From the NCBI RefSeq assembly GCF_963676685.1, contig NC_092349.1, positions 35,694,293-35,758,292 on the forward strand: a DNA stretch of 64,000 nt. Direction: 5' to 3'. This document shows, in pieces, positions 33,560 to 45,830 of this stretch. A model generated the notes under the pieces. The model was not told where the DNA came from and ran no database searches. It saw nothing but the letters and a program-made list of their open reading frames with translations. A program made the translations under genes and the position numbers. This DNA comes from Mytilus edulis (taxonomy: Eukaryota > Mollusca > Bivalvia > Mytilida > Mytilidae). Positions within the stretch are counted from its first letter, which is position 1, and each line of letters opens with the position of its first letter.

Positions 33560-36175
33560 AATGGCTCGAAACACTAATATCCTAGACCCGTAGGTGTTGG
33601 TCAACAGAGGGCAAGGGGAATACTCTTGTATATCCCTAAGTCTAAAAAACAACTATTGAAAGCTGGCTAAACTAAGACATACTCCAGGTAGGCCATTATA
33701 CCAGAAGAAGAGGTAGTCAAACCCTTATAAATGGCTTATAGCACTTATGTCCTGGATCTACACGAGTTTATGAGCAACGAATTAAAAGGGTCATGAGTTT
33801 CGCCGGTATATCACGAAGTAAAAATAAACCTCATTATTGCCAGCTCTTCAAACTAAGAGATTCTCCACGTTGGCCATTATACCAGAGGTATAGGTAGGCA
33901 GTGCCTCTTAAATGGTCCATGGGCCATGGTACTTATGTCCTCGACCCGTACGAGTTGGTCAGAAGAGGGTAAGGGGAATACTCTAGTATATCACACAGTC
34001 CACCAAAAATAGTGACGGCTGCCCAAACTAAGACATTTTTAGGTGCGCCCTTATACTAGATGTTGGAGTAGTCATTCTCTTAAAAATGGCTCATAGCACT
34101 TATGCTATAGACCCGAACGAGTTTGTCAACAATGAGTTAAAAGGGGGATGAATTAGCCCGGTATATAACGAAGTTGAAATAAACTGTTGCCCGCTGGCTA
34201 AACTAAGAAATTATCCACGCGGGCCATAATATGAGAGGTAGAGGAAGGGATTGCCTCTATAAAATGACCATGAGCACGTATGACCTAGACCCGTACGAGT
34301 TAGTCAGCAAAGTGTAAGGTTGGTACCCTAGTATATAATAAAGTCGAACTAAACTATTGCTGGATGGCTAAGAGATTCTCCGCGTGGGCCATGATACCAG
34401 AGGTAGAGGTTGTCATTGCCTCTAAAATGGCCTAAATCACTTATTCCCTAGAGAAGTACACGGTATCATCAAAGGGTTTAAAAGGGAGTTGGAACCTCTG
34501 TTTACAAAGAAGTCGAAATAAATTATTGCCGGCTTGCTTAAGTACGAGATTCTCCAAGTTGGCCATTAATCCTGGGTTAAATGTGTGCATTGCCTTTTAA
34601 ATGGCTGATAAAACTAACGCCCTAGACCTGTACGAGTTTGTCAGCAAAAGGTTAAAGGGGGGATGCGATGCCTCTTTTTACAACGAAAATATAAATTAAG
34701 CCGACTGGCCTAACTAAGAGATTCTATACGCGGGGTATTATATCAGAGGATGAGGTAGGCATTACCTCTATTATAGCCATAACACGTATGTCCCAGACCC
34801 GTGTAAGTTAATCAGCAAAGGGTAAGGGGGGTACCTAAGTATATCACAAAGTCGAAATAAACTATTGCTGGCTGGCTAAACGAAGAGATTCTCCACATGG
34901 GCCATGATACCAAAGGTAGAAGTGGCCATAGCTTCAAAAATGGCCACTTATGCCGTAGACCCGTACCAGTGCTTCAGCAAAGTGTTAAAAGGGGGAGGTG
35001 GTATCTATGTTTACAACGAAGTCGAAATGAATTATTGCACATTGAAACAAAGAAATTCTCCACATTGGCCATTATAACAAAGGTAGTGGTGGACATTGCA
35101 TCTAAAATGGCCCATACTTCTTATTCCATTGATCTGTACGAGTTTGTCAGCAAAGGGTAAGGAGGGTACCCTGGTATATAACAAAGTCGAAATAAACTAT
35201 TGCCGGATGGCCAAAAATAAAAGATGATCCACGTTTATCATGATACCAGAGGTAGAGGTGGGCCTTGCCTTTAAAATGGTTTATAGCACTTATGCCAGCA
35301 AAAGGAAAGGAGGGTATTCTAGTATATCGCAAAGTCGTTATGAAATCTTGCCGGCTGTTCAAACTACGAGATTCACCACATGGGCCATGCTACCAGAGGT
35401 ATAGATGGTCATTGCCTTTAAAATAGCCTATAGCACTTATATGGCACATACCCGTACGAGTTTGTCAGTAAAGAGCTAAAATGAGGAGGTGGTACCTCTG
35501 TTCACATTAAAGTCAAAATAACTGTAGCCGGTAGGCCAAACTCCGGGATTCTCTACGTGGATCATTATACCAGAGGTAGAGGTTTATTTCGACTTCGTTG
35601 TAAACAAAGGTAACACCTTTTATTTTTAACCCCTTGCAGGCAAAATCGTACAGGTCTTTGGAATTAGTGTTATATGCCATTTTAAAGGCAATTACCATAT
35701 CTATCTCTGGTAAAATGGCCTACGTGGAGAACCTCTTAGTTTGGCCAGCCGGCAATACTTTATTTCGACTTTGTTGTAAACAGAGGTACCATCTCCCCCT
35801 TTTGATTCATTATTGTCAAACTCGTACGGGTCTAGGGCATAAGTGCTATAAGAAATTTGTATGGCAATGCCCTCCTCTATCTCTGGTAAAATGGCCTACG
35901 TTGAGAATCTTTTAGTTTGGCCAGCCGGCAATTATTAAAGTGTATTTCGACTTCGTTGCAAACAGAGGTACCACCTTACCCTTTTAATTCATTGTTGTCA
36001 AACTCGTACGGGTCTCGGGCCTAAGTGATCTGTGCCTTTTTTAAGGCAATGCCTACTTCTACCTCTGGCATCATACCCCACGTGGAGAATCTCTTGGCCA
36101 GCCGGCAATTGTTTATTTCGACTTTTTTATATACCAAGGTACTTCCCTAACCCTTTGCTGACTTACTCGCTGGCT
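33560..36175. repeat. Satellite array, ~170-bp units, with strand switch
   Basis: About 15 diverged units, each with GGCCATTATACCAGAGGTAG, AAAATGGCxxATAGCACTTA, GACCCGTACGAGTTTGTCAG, AAAGTCGAAATAAACTATTG and GCCGGCTGGCTAAACTAAG, followed by GAGATTCTCCACG. Spacings between the GTCGAAATAA marks run about 148-180 bases. Up to about 35581 the units read on +. From there to 36175 they read on - (TTTATTTCGACTTCGTTG, CTCGTACGGGTCT). The ORFs inside (for example at 34897, 35147, 35513 and 35634) are satellite sequence. Confidence 0.85.
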
Positions 36176-36954
36176 TATCCCTTATTGTAAGTAAGTAAAT
36201 TCAATAAATACAAGACTATATGCCAGGTCTTTCTGACAACCAATTACAAACAAATTGGGGTTTATCTAATGAGGCTTTTCCCAGGATGCAATTGCTCGTA
36301 GACTGTATACAGTTGACCAAATAATCCACAAATTCCGCAAAAGGATCTTTTAATTATAGGCCATGTCCATTCAGACATTAAGCAACAAAAGCCCAGCATG
36401 ACCGATGCATTTGTCTTTAACATCTCCGATATTGATTCCGCGTGGCCTTCCAATTGACATGAGTGTCCATTGGTGTTCATTGTTAAACCTTTGGAGCTAT
36501 ATCAGTTTGTGTGGAAATTAAGAGCACGATGAACTTCCCTTGGTGATAACAACATGACCAACAACCATATCGTGTGTTACCAAAAGCCGTCAGCGATAGT
36601 CACACCGACAATTTGCTACCTTCGTGGACAAAAGCCTGGTTTTTCGCTGGATCCTAATTAACATCTAGTGTCGTCACTACCATTTGCTGTAGAGATTTAG
36701 TTGCACAAAATAACAGAAACATTCTTTGTAAATACTCTATGTTGATATTTTGACATTTGGATGGTTCATATACCAATTGTAGCCGGAAAATGATAATGAA
36801 ACATTTCTGTTTAATATCGATCTATTGTTGGAATTGTAAATTTTCATATTCAATTTTTGTTTGTTTAAAGATGACCATTTTAAATAAAGATTTTAATTTT
36901 TTTAAAAAGCAAGTGTTAGACTTGTGCTTTTATTGCCACTCAGTTCATATAACC
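36176..36954. other. Non-repeat segment, one unconvincing ORF
   Basis: Moderately GC-richer sequence. A 72-codon frame on the - strand (36262-36480) has ordinary composition but no recognised domain or splice sites. It could be an old element remnant. Confidence 0.35.
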
Positions 36955-36964
36955 TGTCATTTTA

Positions 36965-37995
36965 GTCGAGCCTGTAACTTTTGTTGCAGAAAGCTCGACA
37001 TATGAATAGTGATCCGGCGGCGGCGGTGGCGGCGGCGTAAGTTAACTTCTGAAAAGCTTAATATTTTAGAAGGTGGAAGAATTGGATGCTTCATACTCTG
37101 TATATAGATGCCTCATGTTACGAAGTTTCTGTCAGTCTGTTGAATTCTCTCTTATTATAAGTAATAGGATAACTATATTTGGTATGTGCGTACCTTGCAA
37201 GGTACTCATGCCCGTCAGACAGTTTTCACTTGACCTCGACTTCATTTCGTGGATCAGTGAACAAAGGTTAGAATAAGTTTTGGTGGTCAAGTCCACATCT
37301 CAGATACTATAAGCAACAGGGCTAGTATATTCGGTGTATGGAAGGACTGTAAGGTGTACATGTCCAACTGGCAGGTGTCATCTGACCTTGACCTCATTTT
37401 CACGGTTCAGTGGTTATAGTTAAATTTTTCTGTCTTGGTCTGTTTTTCTCATACTTTATGCAATGAGTCTACAATATTTGTTGTATGGAATGATTGTAAG
37501 GTGTACATGTCTAGCGGGAAGATCTCATCTGACCTTGACCTCATTTTCATGGTTCAGTGGTCAAAGTTCAGTTTTTGAGTTTTGGTCTTTTTATCTAATA
37601 TTATATGCCAAAGGTCACTATATTTGGTGCATGAAAATATCTTATGATCTATATATAAGTCTCCCAGGTTTTATTTGACCATGACCTCAATTTCACGGTT
37701 CATTGCACAGTGTTAAGTTTTTGTGTTTTGGTCTGTTTTTCTTAAACTATAAGTAATAGGTCAAGTATATTTGTTGTATCGAAGAATTGTTAGCTGTTCA
37801 TGTCTGCCTGGTATGGTTCGTCTGACCTTTACCTCATTTTCATAATTCATTTGGTCTTTGTTTAGCTATCTTGGTTAATGTTAAGTTTATGTGGCAGTTG
37901 TAATAAATCTTTATACTTAGGGCTATCAACATAATATTAATGATGAGTAAAGTAGGCGAGACATTTCAGTGTGTGCACTCTTGTTTAAATGTGCT
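36965..37995 (+). mobile_element. Non-autonomous element with terminal hairpin and GGC repeat
   Basis: Starts with a hairpin (TCGAGCCTGTAAC...GTTGCAGAAAGCTCGA), then GATCCGGCGGCGG at 37012-37040, then five sub-repeats of about 146-175 bases, each with TGACCTTGACCTCATTTTCA and GGTTCAGTGG. It ends in ACATTTCAGTGTGTGCACTC, TTGTTTA near 37985. A second full copy is inverted at 51349-52437, where the ends are exposed by an empty site. No coding region. Confidence 0.75.
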
Positions 37996-40154
37996 TATTT
38001 ATCAAAGTCCTGGACTGCATTCCAGTGGCTTTCATTCGTTTACTTTTGTGTAAATTTTATACAGATCAGTATTTTTTCAAATGTTTTACCAATATTTTAG
38101 CTGCATGTAACATCTTGAACACTCAGAACAGCAAAACAAAATTTAGATTTCAGAAATAAATAGCCTTTAGTCATCGACGAATAGCCGATGATTTCAAGAG
38201 TTGTTTCCGTTAAAGGATGATTCCTTTTTTTTTGTGCAATACTTGCTCTTTCGGAGGCTCGAGGGTAATTTCAGCAAAAATTTTATCATTTTTGTTTTCA
38301 TTACAAATTTTATTTATTACACTATTAGTTATAACTTTATGAATTGGCTCAAAAATCAACCCAAAAAATCGAATGATTTTGGCCTCAGATTTATTTTTCA
38401 AATGTTTATATCACTGTAAAAGCTCCAAATTGTCTCCCTTTAGTGCAATAATGACATTTTGTTTTGGCATTAGAATTAAAATGTCTTTTTCAACTCATCG
38501 GTGACCTATAGATATTTTTCAAATATGCTTTACGTAAACTAAACAGTTGTAAAATTAAATCGATTTCTGTAATTTAGTTCTTTTTTTATTTCGATATATA
38601 TATCTCTCTATTTCTCCTATTAGTTCAACTTAAAAAAAGTACCTTAACAAAAATGGTTGCTTCTTTCGAGGGCAGATTGTGAGCTTAAGTGAACGATAAC
38701 CCCATGTTTTTATTTGATTTTTCTATTTAGTATATGATAAAAGTTCATCTACAGAAAAACAAGCAAAATCCTACATGTATATTTAAAAAATAATGGATTA
38801 ATACCCTCCAGTCCCCTTAACGACCAAAAAAAATAAATAGAACATTACGTTTAAGTATCACCTACAGTATTTTACAACCTCCATTGGTGATACATTATAT
38901 GTATTTCTGCTGTTGTTTTATATAAGTTATTGTCCTGAATAAACATCTTTATGCGTTTTTGCGTTTTTGCGTTTCAGTTTTTATTGTGAAATTTCTTCAA
39001 TCAGCCAAGACAAACTTTAAATTTCGCCTTAACGATGTTTTCGCGAGAAATCCATGTATTATTATCGAATTACTACATTTAATCATTGTCTAGTGCCCTA
39101 AAATGAGATTTTCCGAGACGCTGGGTTTGAAATGGGATACCCTATTTAATTTAAACAATATTTGCAATCTTTTCAAAAAGATGCAGATGGGAATTTTCGT
39201 TCCTTATGAAAGTGTTCGCAAGGAGTTAAATTATAAACTCCTTATAGGATTATCAAAAAGCAACTATTAAGGACCCCCTTGGAATAAAGATCTTCCAAGA
39301 CAACGTGTCCGAGAGTTGGAGTTTAATACATGACTTTTTAAAATGGACGGAGCAGGATTATCTTACTCTTCCAGTTAACCATACATCATCACAGTTGCAT
39401 TGGTTCTTGTTGCTCAGATTTTAAATTTCAATGATTTCGTCCGAGACCACAATTGTCGTCCCTTGATTTTCGTTATTAGTCCCTAGTGATAACAGTGGGT
39501 TACTTGCCAATAATTTTTATACCCCTTCCAAATTTATTTCTCCTTGTTTAATGCCTCACATTGTAAGTAGGGGGGGGGGGGTGAAATTACACTGTAAAAA
39601 AATTTGGGTCCAGAATTTTACAGGAAAGTAGTGATTTGGTCCAGCTGAAAAAGGTTAAAAATTAGCACTTCGGAAGCTGTCAAAAGATTTCAAGACACCC
39701 TAAACACAAAATTGTCCATATTTTGAGTTAGACGCGATGAAGTTTTCTATAATTTTGATATAATTTGTCCCAAAATTAGTACAACACACTGTAAAAGTTT
39801 CATTGAGAAAGCGCAGGTGGGATTTTTTTAATTTTCATTTATGTTCTAAAAGAAATGCACTACGAATTAATTGTGTTCTCGGACCATTTGTTTTGTGGAC
39901 TGTTGTGTATCTTGTTGTTTTTCATTCAGCTGCGGCTTTGTTAGTTTGTTTCAACCCTTTTTAGTGTGATTATCCTTTGGTACACTTTGCCTCTCTCTTA
40001 TATATGATATCGCAATAATTATATATATGTAAGCGTTCATATACATTTATATGGATACAATATTGAATTAAAATAGACATAATAATTAGATGAGTGAAAA
40101 AAAGAAAATGAAGTAATAATTGTACGTGTGAGGAGTTGGCATTCTTATAAAAAA
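37996..40154. other. No supported gene
   Basis: AT-rich. It contains a GTTTTTGCGTTTTTGCG run at 38955 and a poly-G run at 39571. No matched repeat or spliced ORF. Confidence 0.4.
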
Positions 40155-40440
40155 GAAGATGTGGTATTATTGCAAATGAGACAACTATCCACAAAAGACC
40201 AAAATGTCACAGACATTAACAGCATTAGGTCACCGTACGGCCTTCAACAATGAGGAAAGCCCATACAGCTATAAAAGGCCCCGATAAGACAATGTAAAAC
40301 AATTCAAACGAGAAAACTAACGGCCTTATTTATGTCAAAAAAATCAATGAAAAAACAAATATGTAACACATAAACAAACGACAACCACTGAATATACAGG
40401 CTCCTGACTTGGTACAGGCACATACATAAATAATGTGGCG
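40155..40440 (-). repeat. Rep-A, long copy, inverted
   Basis: On + it runs AAGATGTGGTATTATTGC, GGTCACCGTACGGCCTTCAA, AAGGCCCCGATAAGACAA, AACGAGAAAACTAACGGCC to CTCCTGACTTGGTACAGGC and AATAATGTGGCGAGGTTAA. It is the reverse complement of 40857-41172. The two form a ~1-kb inverted-repeat pair around a ~415-base centre. Confidence 0.8.
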
Positions 40441-40589
40441 AGGTTAAAGTCTTTTACACTAGAAATATTTTAGATCTTGTTATAAAGACTAATTCTTATT
40501 CATTCTGGTCGTAAGTTAGTCTGTCATCCTCAAACGTGTGAGCAATGGTGTACGTACACCAATTTGTAGAATACATGGGATGTTCAAAT

Positions 40590-41172
40590 ACTTAAACGAA
40601 CGTTAAGTCTCAGAGGCATGACTTTTTATTAGTTGTTAGTGGCTTTGAAATAGCTGTCAGATAACTGCGAGTACTTTCAGATCTGTTCATTGTGACTTTT
40701 TGTGTCGGGATGTATAAGTACCCGGCCACGTCCACTTGTATTTGTGTCTATCTGATGAGTTAAGCCTTTTTCAACTGATTTTTATAGTTCGTTCTTATGT
40801 TGTACTGTTATACCACTGTCCCAGGTTAGGGGGAGGGTTGGGATCCCGCTAATATGTTTAACTCCGGCACATTATTTAAATCTGTGCCTGTCCCAAGTCA
40901 GGAGCCTGTAACATGTGTAATTCAGTGGTTGTCGTTTATTTATGTGTTACATATTTGTTTTTCGTTCATTTTTTTACTTAAATAAGGCCGTTAGTTTTCT
41001 CGTTTGAATTGTTTTACATTGTCTTATCGGGGCCTTTATAGCTGACTATGCGGTATGGGCTTTGCTCATTGTTGAAGGTCGTACGGTGACCTATAGTTGT
41101 TGATGTTTGTGTCATTTTGGTCTTTTGTGGATAGTTGTCTCATTGGCAATCATACCACATCTTCTTTTTTAT
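40590..41172 (+). repeat. Full-length Rep-D/Rep-A unit
   Basis: Runs from TTTTTATTAGTTGTTAGTGG through AGATCTGTTCATTGTGAC, CCCGGCCACGTCCACTTGTA, CACTGTCCCAGGTTAGGGGG and AGTCAGGAGCCTGTAAC to the Rep-A tail (GGCAATCATACCACATCTTC). It is the most complete copy in the window and shows that Rep-D (9265, 61094) and Rep-A are parts of one ~0.6-kb unit. Confidence 0.7.
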
Positions 41173-42169
41173 ATGCTCGAAACTTTAGAATAGTTTAGAA
41201 ATTTATCAAATCAAATAATCCTTAAGTGATGGTTTCGTTATTGAAATTCTAAATTGATGTTTAACCGCGCTAAATATTATATATGATAATCATACCAATA
41301 AGTCAGGAACGGAGTTTCAATCTGTAATTCAATAGTTGTTGTTTGTTTCTGTATTTGTTTGTCGTATAGTGTTTTGTAAATCAATGGTTTTCTCGTTTGA
41401 ATAGTTTTATCATTATGTTAAATGGTGTCGGCGTTTGCTACATGTGGAAGTGCACACATTTACGACATGTTATTGCTTAAACGCACAGTTTCTTCTTCCC
41501 GCTAATAATATATAGTCACCATTTACACTTATATGCGAATGGCCGATTGACAGTCGCTCCAAAATATTTTGCAACATTTCAGTTAAAAAAAAACTTTTTT
41601 AAGTCTGGTAATATTTTCGTCATATTTCCAACAACTTTATTTTTCTTAAACATTACAAATATTACAAATATAACAAACAAACAAACTTCATTTTTGGAAC
41701 ACTATCACAAAGTTTACGTAATACATGTGTAGCTATTTATTTAGATAAACTGTATTAATCCATACATTTCGGAATTATTTAGCAACTATATCCAAATGAC
41801 GAGGAAGTTCGAGGTTATTCAAGTAATAAGATTAAGGAAACTTTGGTTAACACAACAGCATTTTCAACAAAGTAGTTTATTTTTGTTTGACAAACTCGAA
41901 AAGAGGGAGAAAAGTAATAAAATGGTTACTTAAGCATTTACTTAATTTCTATCACGAAATAAATGCGTTTAATATTTTAGATACAGATACAATATAGTGC
42001 ATTCGTAAATGTAAAACACTTTTTAATAGAAAATTTAAAAGAGATACATCAACAGTGTTTATTTTAGAATTGCTCAAGTCTGTAGGGCTTATTCCCGATT
42101 GTCCCACTTTTTTTTAAATTAAGAGCTCATATTGTCCCACATGAAAAGTTCTGACTGGTCCACATTATT
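41173..42169. other. No supported gene
   Basis: AT-rich with degenerate Rep-like fragments around 41300-41430 (AGTCAGGAACGGAGTTTCAA, GGTTTTCTCGTTTGAATAG). No coding evidence. Confidence 0.4.
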
Positions 42170-42473
42170 TTATGAGGCGAAATGTTCTTATCCCTTGTTA
42201 GATTGTCTCTATGGTTTTGTTTCAGATATATAAGCCAAAATCTACATTTTATGCGATGCTCTTCTTTTAGACATTGCGGCCATCTTAATTATTGGGCGGG
42301 GTCATCGGATACTTTTTTGAAACTAAATACCCTAAGGATGATTTTGGCCATGTTTACTTTAATTTTGCCAGTAGTTTCAGAAGAGAAGATTTTTGTAAAA
42401 ATTAATGACGACGACGAATAATGAGAAAATGAGAAAAGCTCACTTAGTCCTATGGTCCAGGTGAGCTAAAAAG
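42170..42473 (-). repeat. Rep-B element end, inverted
   Basis: On - it starts with the hairpin GCTCACCTGGACC-ATA-GGACTAAGTGAGC, then TCGTCGTCGTC, TCTTCTCTTCTGAAACTACT and AATTAAGATGGCCGC. It abuts the CTTTTTGTCCG array directly. The 79-codon ORF on + here is repeat-derived. Confidence 0.65.
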
Positions 42474-42737
42474 CAAAACGGACAAAAAGCAACGGACAAA
42501 AAGCAAAAGTGTCGGACAAAAAGCAAAATTATCGGACAAAAAGCAAAACGGACAAAAAGCAACGGACAAAAAGCAAAAGTATCGGACAAAAAGCAAAATT
42601 ATCGGACAAAAAGCAAAACGGACAAAAAGCAACGGACAAAAAGCAAAAGTATCGGACAAAAAGCAAAATAATCGGACAAAAAGCAAAAGCGGACAAAAAG
42701 CAAATCGCGGACAAAAAGCACCGTATCAAACGTTTGA
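42471..42737 (-). repeat. GCTTTTTGTCCG minisatellite array, inverted copy
   Basis: Same 12-base words as 33113-33418 but on the - strand, with the shared edge GCACCGTATCAAACGTTTGA at 42718-42737. ORFs on both strands (KKQNGQKATDKKQ; FCFLSDNFAFCP) are low complexity. Confidence 0.9.
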
Positions 42738-43084
42738 ATAAAAAATGATTTAGGGAAACGGGAACATATTGGATAGAAAAAAAGATTTTTTTTTATTGCA
42801 ACAGGCAACATATAGATCCTTCAAAGATTACTGCAATAACCCTAACGCGCAGAAAGCACATAACTCATTTTGAATGAGACATCGTTTCAATTTTTGCCGG
42901 AAGTGGCTGCATATATGAAAATCCCGCACCACCAACAAGTCGCCGCACTTTAACAAGGGTTTTACTTTCGGTCGGTTTGACTCAATTGACAATCAACCGT
43001 GTGTTAACTTTAACCTTGTGAACTTATGTGCTAAAATTCATGTTCAGTTTGTATATCTTGTATAAATCAAGGTCCATTTTTATG

Positions 43085-43205
43085 GCCATTTTTTGCTTGC
43101 TGTTTGGTGTGAGCCAAGGCTCCGTGTTAACGGCCGTACCGTTTACTTTTATAAATTGTTATTTGGATGGAGAGTTGTCTCATTGACACTCATACCACAT
43201 CTTCC
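43085..43205 (+). repeat. Rep-A variant tail
   Basis: GCTGTTTGGTGTGAGCCAAG, GCTCCGTGTTAACGGCCGTA and GAGTTGTCTCATTGACACTC, then ATACCACATCTTCC. It is the complement of the 21612 variant. Confidence 0.8.
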
Positions 43206-44254
43206 TATATCTATTCTCATGTCACTTAATCGGGATTTCGTCCTTAATATGTATTATGTCATCGACACAGTAATCCATCTTAGGAAAATGTATATAGGAT
43301 ATCATCAATGCTTATTATCACCGACAAACAAATTTACAGACAAACAACCATAATATTAAAGAGAATTCGGTACACACTATACTCAGATAAAATCCGTTCG
43401 TTTGTTCTAGATCTGATGATAACATCACTCTTCATTACACGAGTTAAACAAGGTTTAGATACTTGTCTATGAAAAATGGAACCCAAATCGTATATTTGAC
43501 AGATCATCCGGCGGTTTTCTGTTCCACTATAACTTGATACGTCGTTGATCTACATCAAATTGCATTCAAACCTGTAACCTCATTTCAGCTGTCACCCGTA
43601 TCTACCAGTCACTTCCAGACCTTCCTCTCTACATAACTCAAATCAGCGGTCGCCTGTCTTACACAGTCAGCAGTCACATATTTATTGCACGGAATCTTCA
43701 TTTTATTAATAACTTTAAAAAACGATCATTTTCATATTTTAACTATTGAAATAATTATGCTGAAAAATATGTGTGTTCAGTATCGGTGTAAAAATTAAAA
43801 TCGGAACCCATTTGCCATAAGAATTTAAATTTGCTTATTCCTCTTGTTCCACTCCTTCAATTAAAAACCATATAACTAAATGGTGTATAAAACGCTTAAT
43901 TCTCTTGTCAGAATCATCCGTAACAAGACTTTCAAGTAAGTCAACCATCATTAGTTCGACTCACAGTCAAACGGCATTGTGTCAAGCGCTTGACGATAAC
44001 AAAAATCTAAATGTATTTATTAACAATTTTGAAGCCACGAGCGTTTGAAAATATATCTGAAAAAAAATTACGATGTATATACATCAACATGGAAGAATGT
44101 TTATTTATTTTTTTATCCTCCTTAAACAATACAGGATGTTAATCAATGAGCGTCCTTTTTGAATTAGTCACAATGAATGATGACAGGCAGTCTAGATCTC
44201 ATAGTTATGCTTATCTAGCTAGAAAATAGGCAAAATAATCCAGAGATTTTTCAA
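43206..44254. other. No supported gene
   Basis: AT-rich sequence. The segment at 43500-43690 is richer in C but contains no recognised feature. Confidence 0.4.
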
Positions 44255-44365
44255 ACTCATAAGTCTAATATAAGTTGACAACGCCATGATTTAAAATGGA
44301 AAAGACCAACAAACAATAGTACACAAAACACACCACTAACAACTAAAGACGGAGCAACACGAACC
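44255..44365 (-). repeat. Diverged Rep-C tail fragment
   Basis: On + : AACTCATAAGTCTAATATAA, GTTGACAACGCCATGATTTA, CCAACAAACAATAGTACACA and GGAGCAACACGAACC. It matches the order at 45175-45300. Confidence 0.55.
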
Positions 44366-45119
44366 AAACCAAAAATATAATTATATGATTCAGAGGTATA
44401 TATTTCGATGTTGGTTTATGTATGTGTGTAAGAAATTAGCCAATATAGGTGTATATTTCTTTTAAATGTAATAACAAAACATTTAAAATTCGAAATATCT
44501 TATTCTAAATAAAATGAGAGGTTAATTTCGACACTCTTGTTTATATTTAGTATTAATTTTATACACAAATATTTAGAAAATCAGTTAAGATGGAAAATCA
44601 CTTAACTATAATTTTGTGAAACACTAACACACTGATTTCGTTTTTAATTCTGAACTTGGTGCATGCAATAACTTTTTTTCTCATTCAGAAGATTTTACGA
44701 ATCAATATATTTGTTCAAAAAGTCATGATTTTCTAGGACAATTTACAACGTATGTACACCAAGTTGGTTGAATGTCATTGGCAATCCCAATTACGCGAGA
44801 ACAATAGAAAAGTAACTGTCTTATGAAAAGACAATCATCTTCATTGAGCAATCAGATCATGTCTTTGTATATAAAGATTCTTTTGAAGTCTGTAGTGTCT
44901 TTTAACATAGAATATTTTGCAAGTATACCATTCCATGTTGAACCCCAAAACATATTGTTTTGTGTTTGCATGTTTTGTTTCCATATTGAAGTCTCTTGTC
45001 GAGTATTCTATTATTTACATCTTCTAGTATTCCTACGACGAATATATTCGTCTATGTTTGGCAAACTGGATTGAGGTTTAATTCTTTTTCATGAATAAAC
45101 TGTGTTAAAATGTTCGCTA
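44366..45119. other. No supported gene
   Basis: AT-rich. The 83-codon ORF at 44823-45074 (+) has no recognised domain or splice context. Confidence 0.35.
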
Positions 45120-45830
45120 CTCTAATTTTTGTATTCCTGATACTACAAGAGGGACGAAAGATACCAGAGGGAAAGTCAAACTCATGACATAAGTCGAAAT
45201 AGACTGACAACGCCATGGCTAAATATGAAAAAGACAAACAGACAAACAATAGTATACATGACACAACATAGAAAACTAAAGAATAAGCAACACGAACCCC
45301 ACCAAAATCTAGGGGTGATGTTAGGTGCTCCGGAAGGGTAAGAAGATCCTGCTCCACATGTGACACTCGTCGTGCTGCTTATGTGATAACAAATCTGGTA
45401 AATAGTCTAATTCGGTAGGTCACATTCAGGAAAGGGAGGGGGATTGTAGTTACGAGGTACATGTAAGACACATATCCGATATCATTTGTGAAACGGTTAG
45501 TCCACAACGGTCAACCAAATCGTGACGGCGTCCGTAAATTTAACGAAGGGATGATTTCAACTTCACCATTTGGATTGTAATACTTCCTTATGAGCAGCAA
45601 CCCTCTATCAAGAAAATCATGATAGGAAATGCAAGCACGGGATTATCGTATAAATTGGGAGATATATACCCTGTATACAGGGTGCTGCTGGAATGTTGCT
45701 ACTTAGAAATGAAAAGTTCACAAGTGGAAAGCTTAAATCATCTCTTTTGTCGTAAAGTTTTGTTTTCAACCGACCCTCATTGTCGATTTCTAGATGTAGT
45801 TATGAGGCGGACTTAACTGTATCTATAGTA
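45120..45830 (-). pseudogene. 3' part of an RT retroelement with UTR (Rep-C)
   Basis: On -, from about 45800: HLEIDNEGRLKTKLYDKRDD, then LSFPLVNFSFLSSNIPAAP, then after a one-base shift VYRVYISQFIR, a stop, and SRACISYHDFLDRGLLLIRK. Further on comes GRRHDLVDRCGLTVSQMISD near 45480-45545, then the Rep-C tail (ACATGTGGAGCAGGATCTTC, CTTCCGGAGCAC). These blocks are, from memory, the C-terminal region of a reverse transcriptase common in bivalve genomes; I do not assign a clade. It is inactive here: the catalytic core is missing and the frame is broken. Confidence 0.65.

Noticed and set aside
34897-35915. Several 61-93-codon ORFs
   Set aside because: All are inside the ~170-bp satellite and do not persist between units.
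40753-40760. CTGATGAG in Rep-D as a hammerhead core
   Set aside because: No GAAA or stem III follows; other Rep-D copies change the core (CGGATAAG at 61252).
42182-42421. 79-codon ORF starting MFLSLVRL
   Set aside because: It coincides with an inverted Rep-B copy that has recognisable relatives without this frame.
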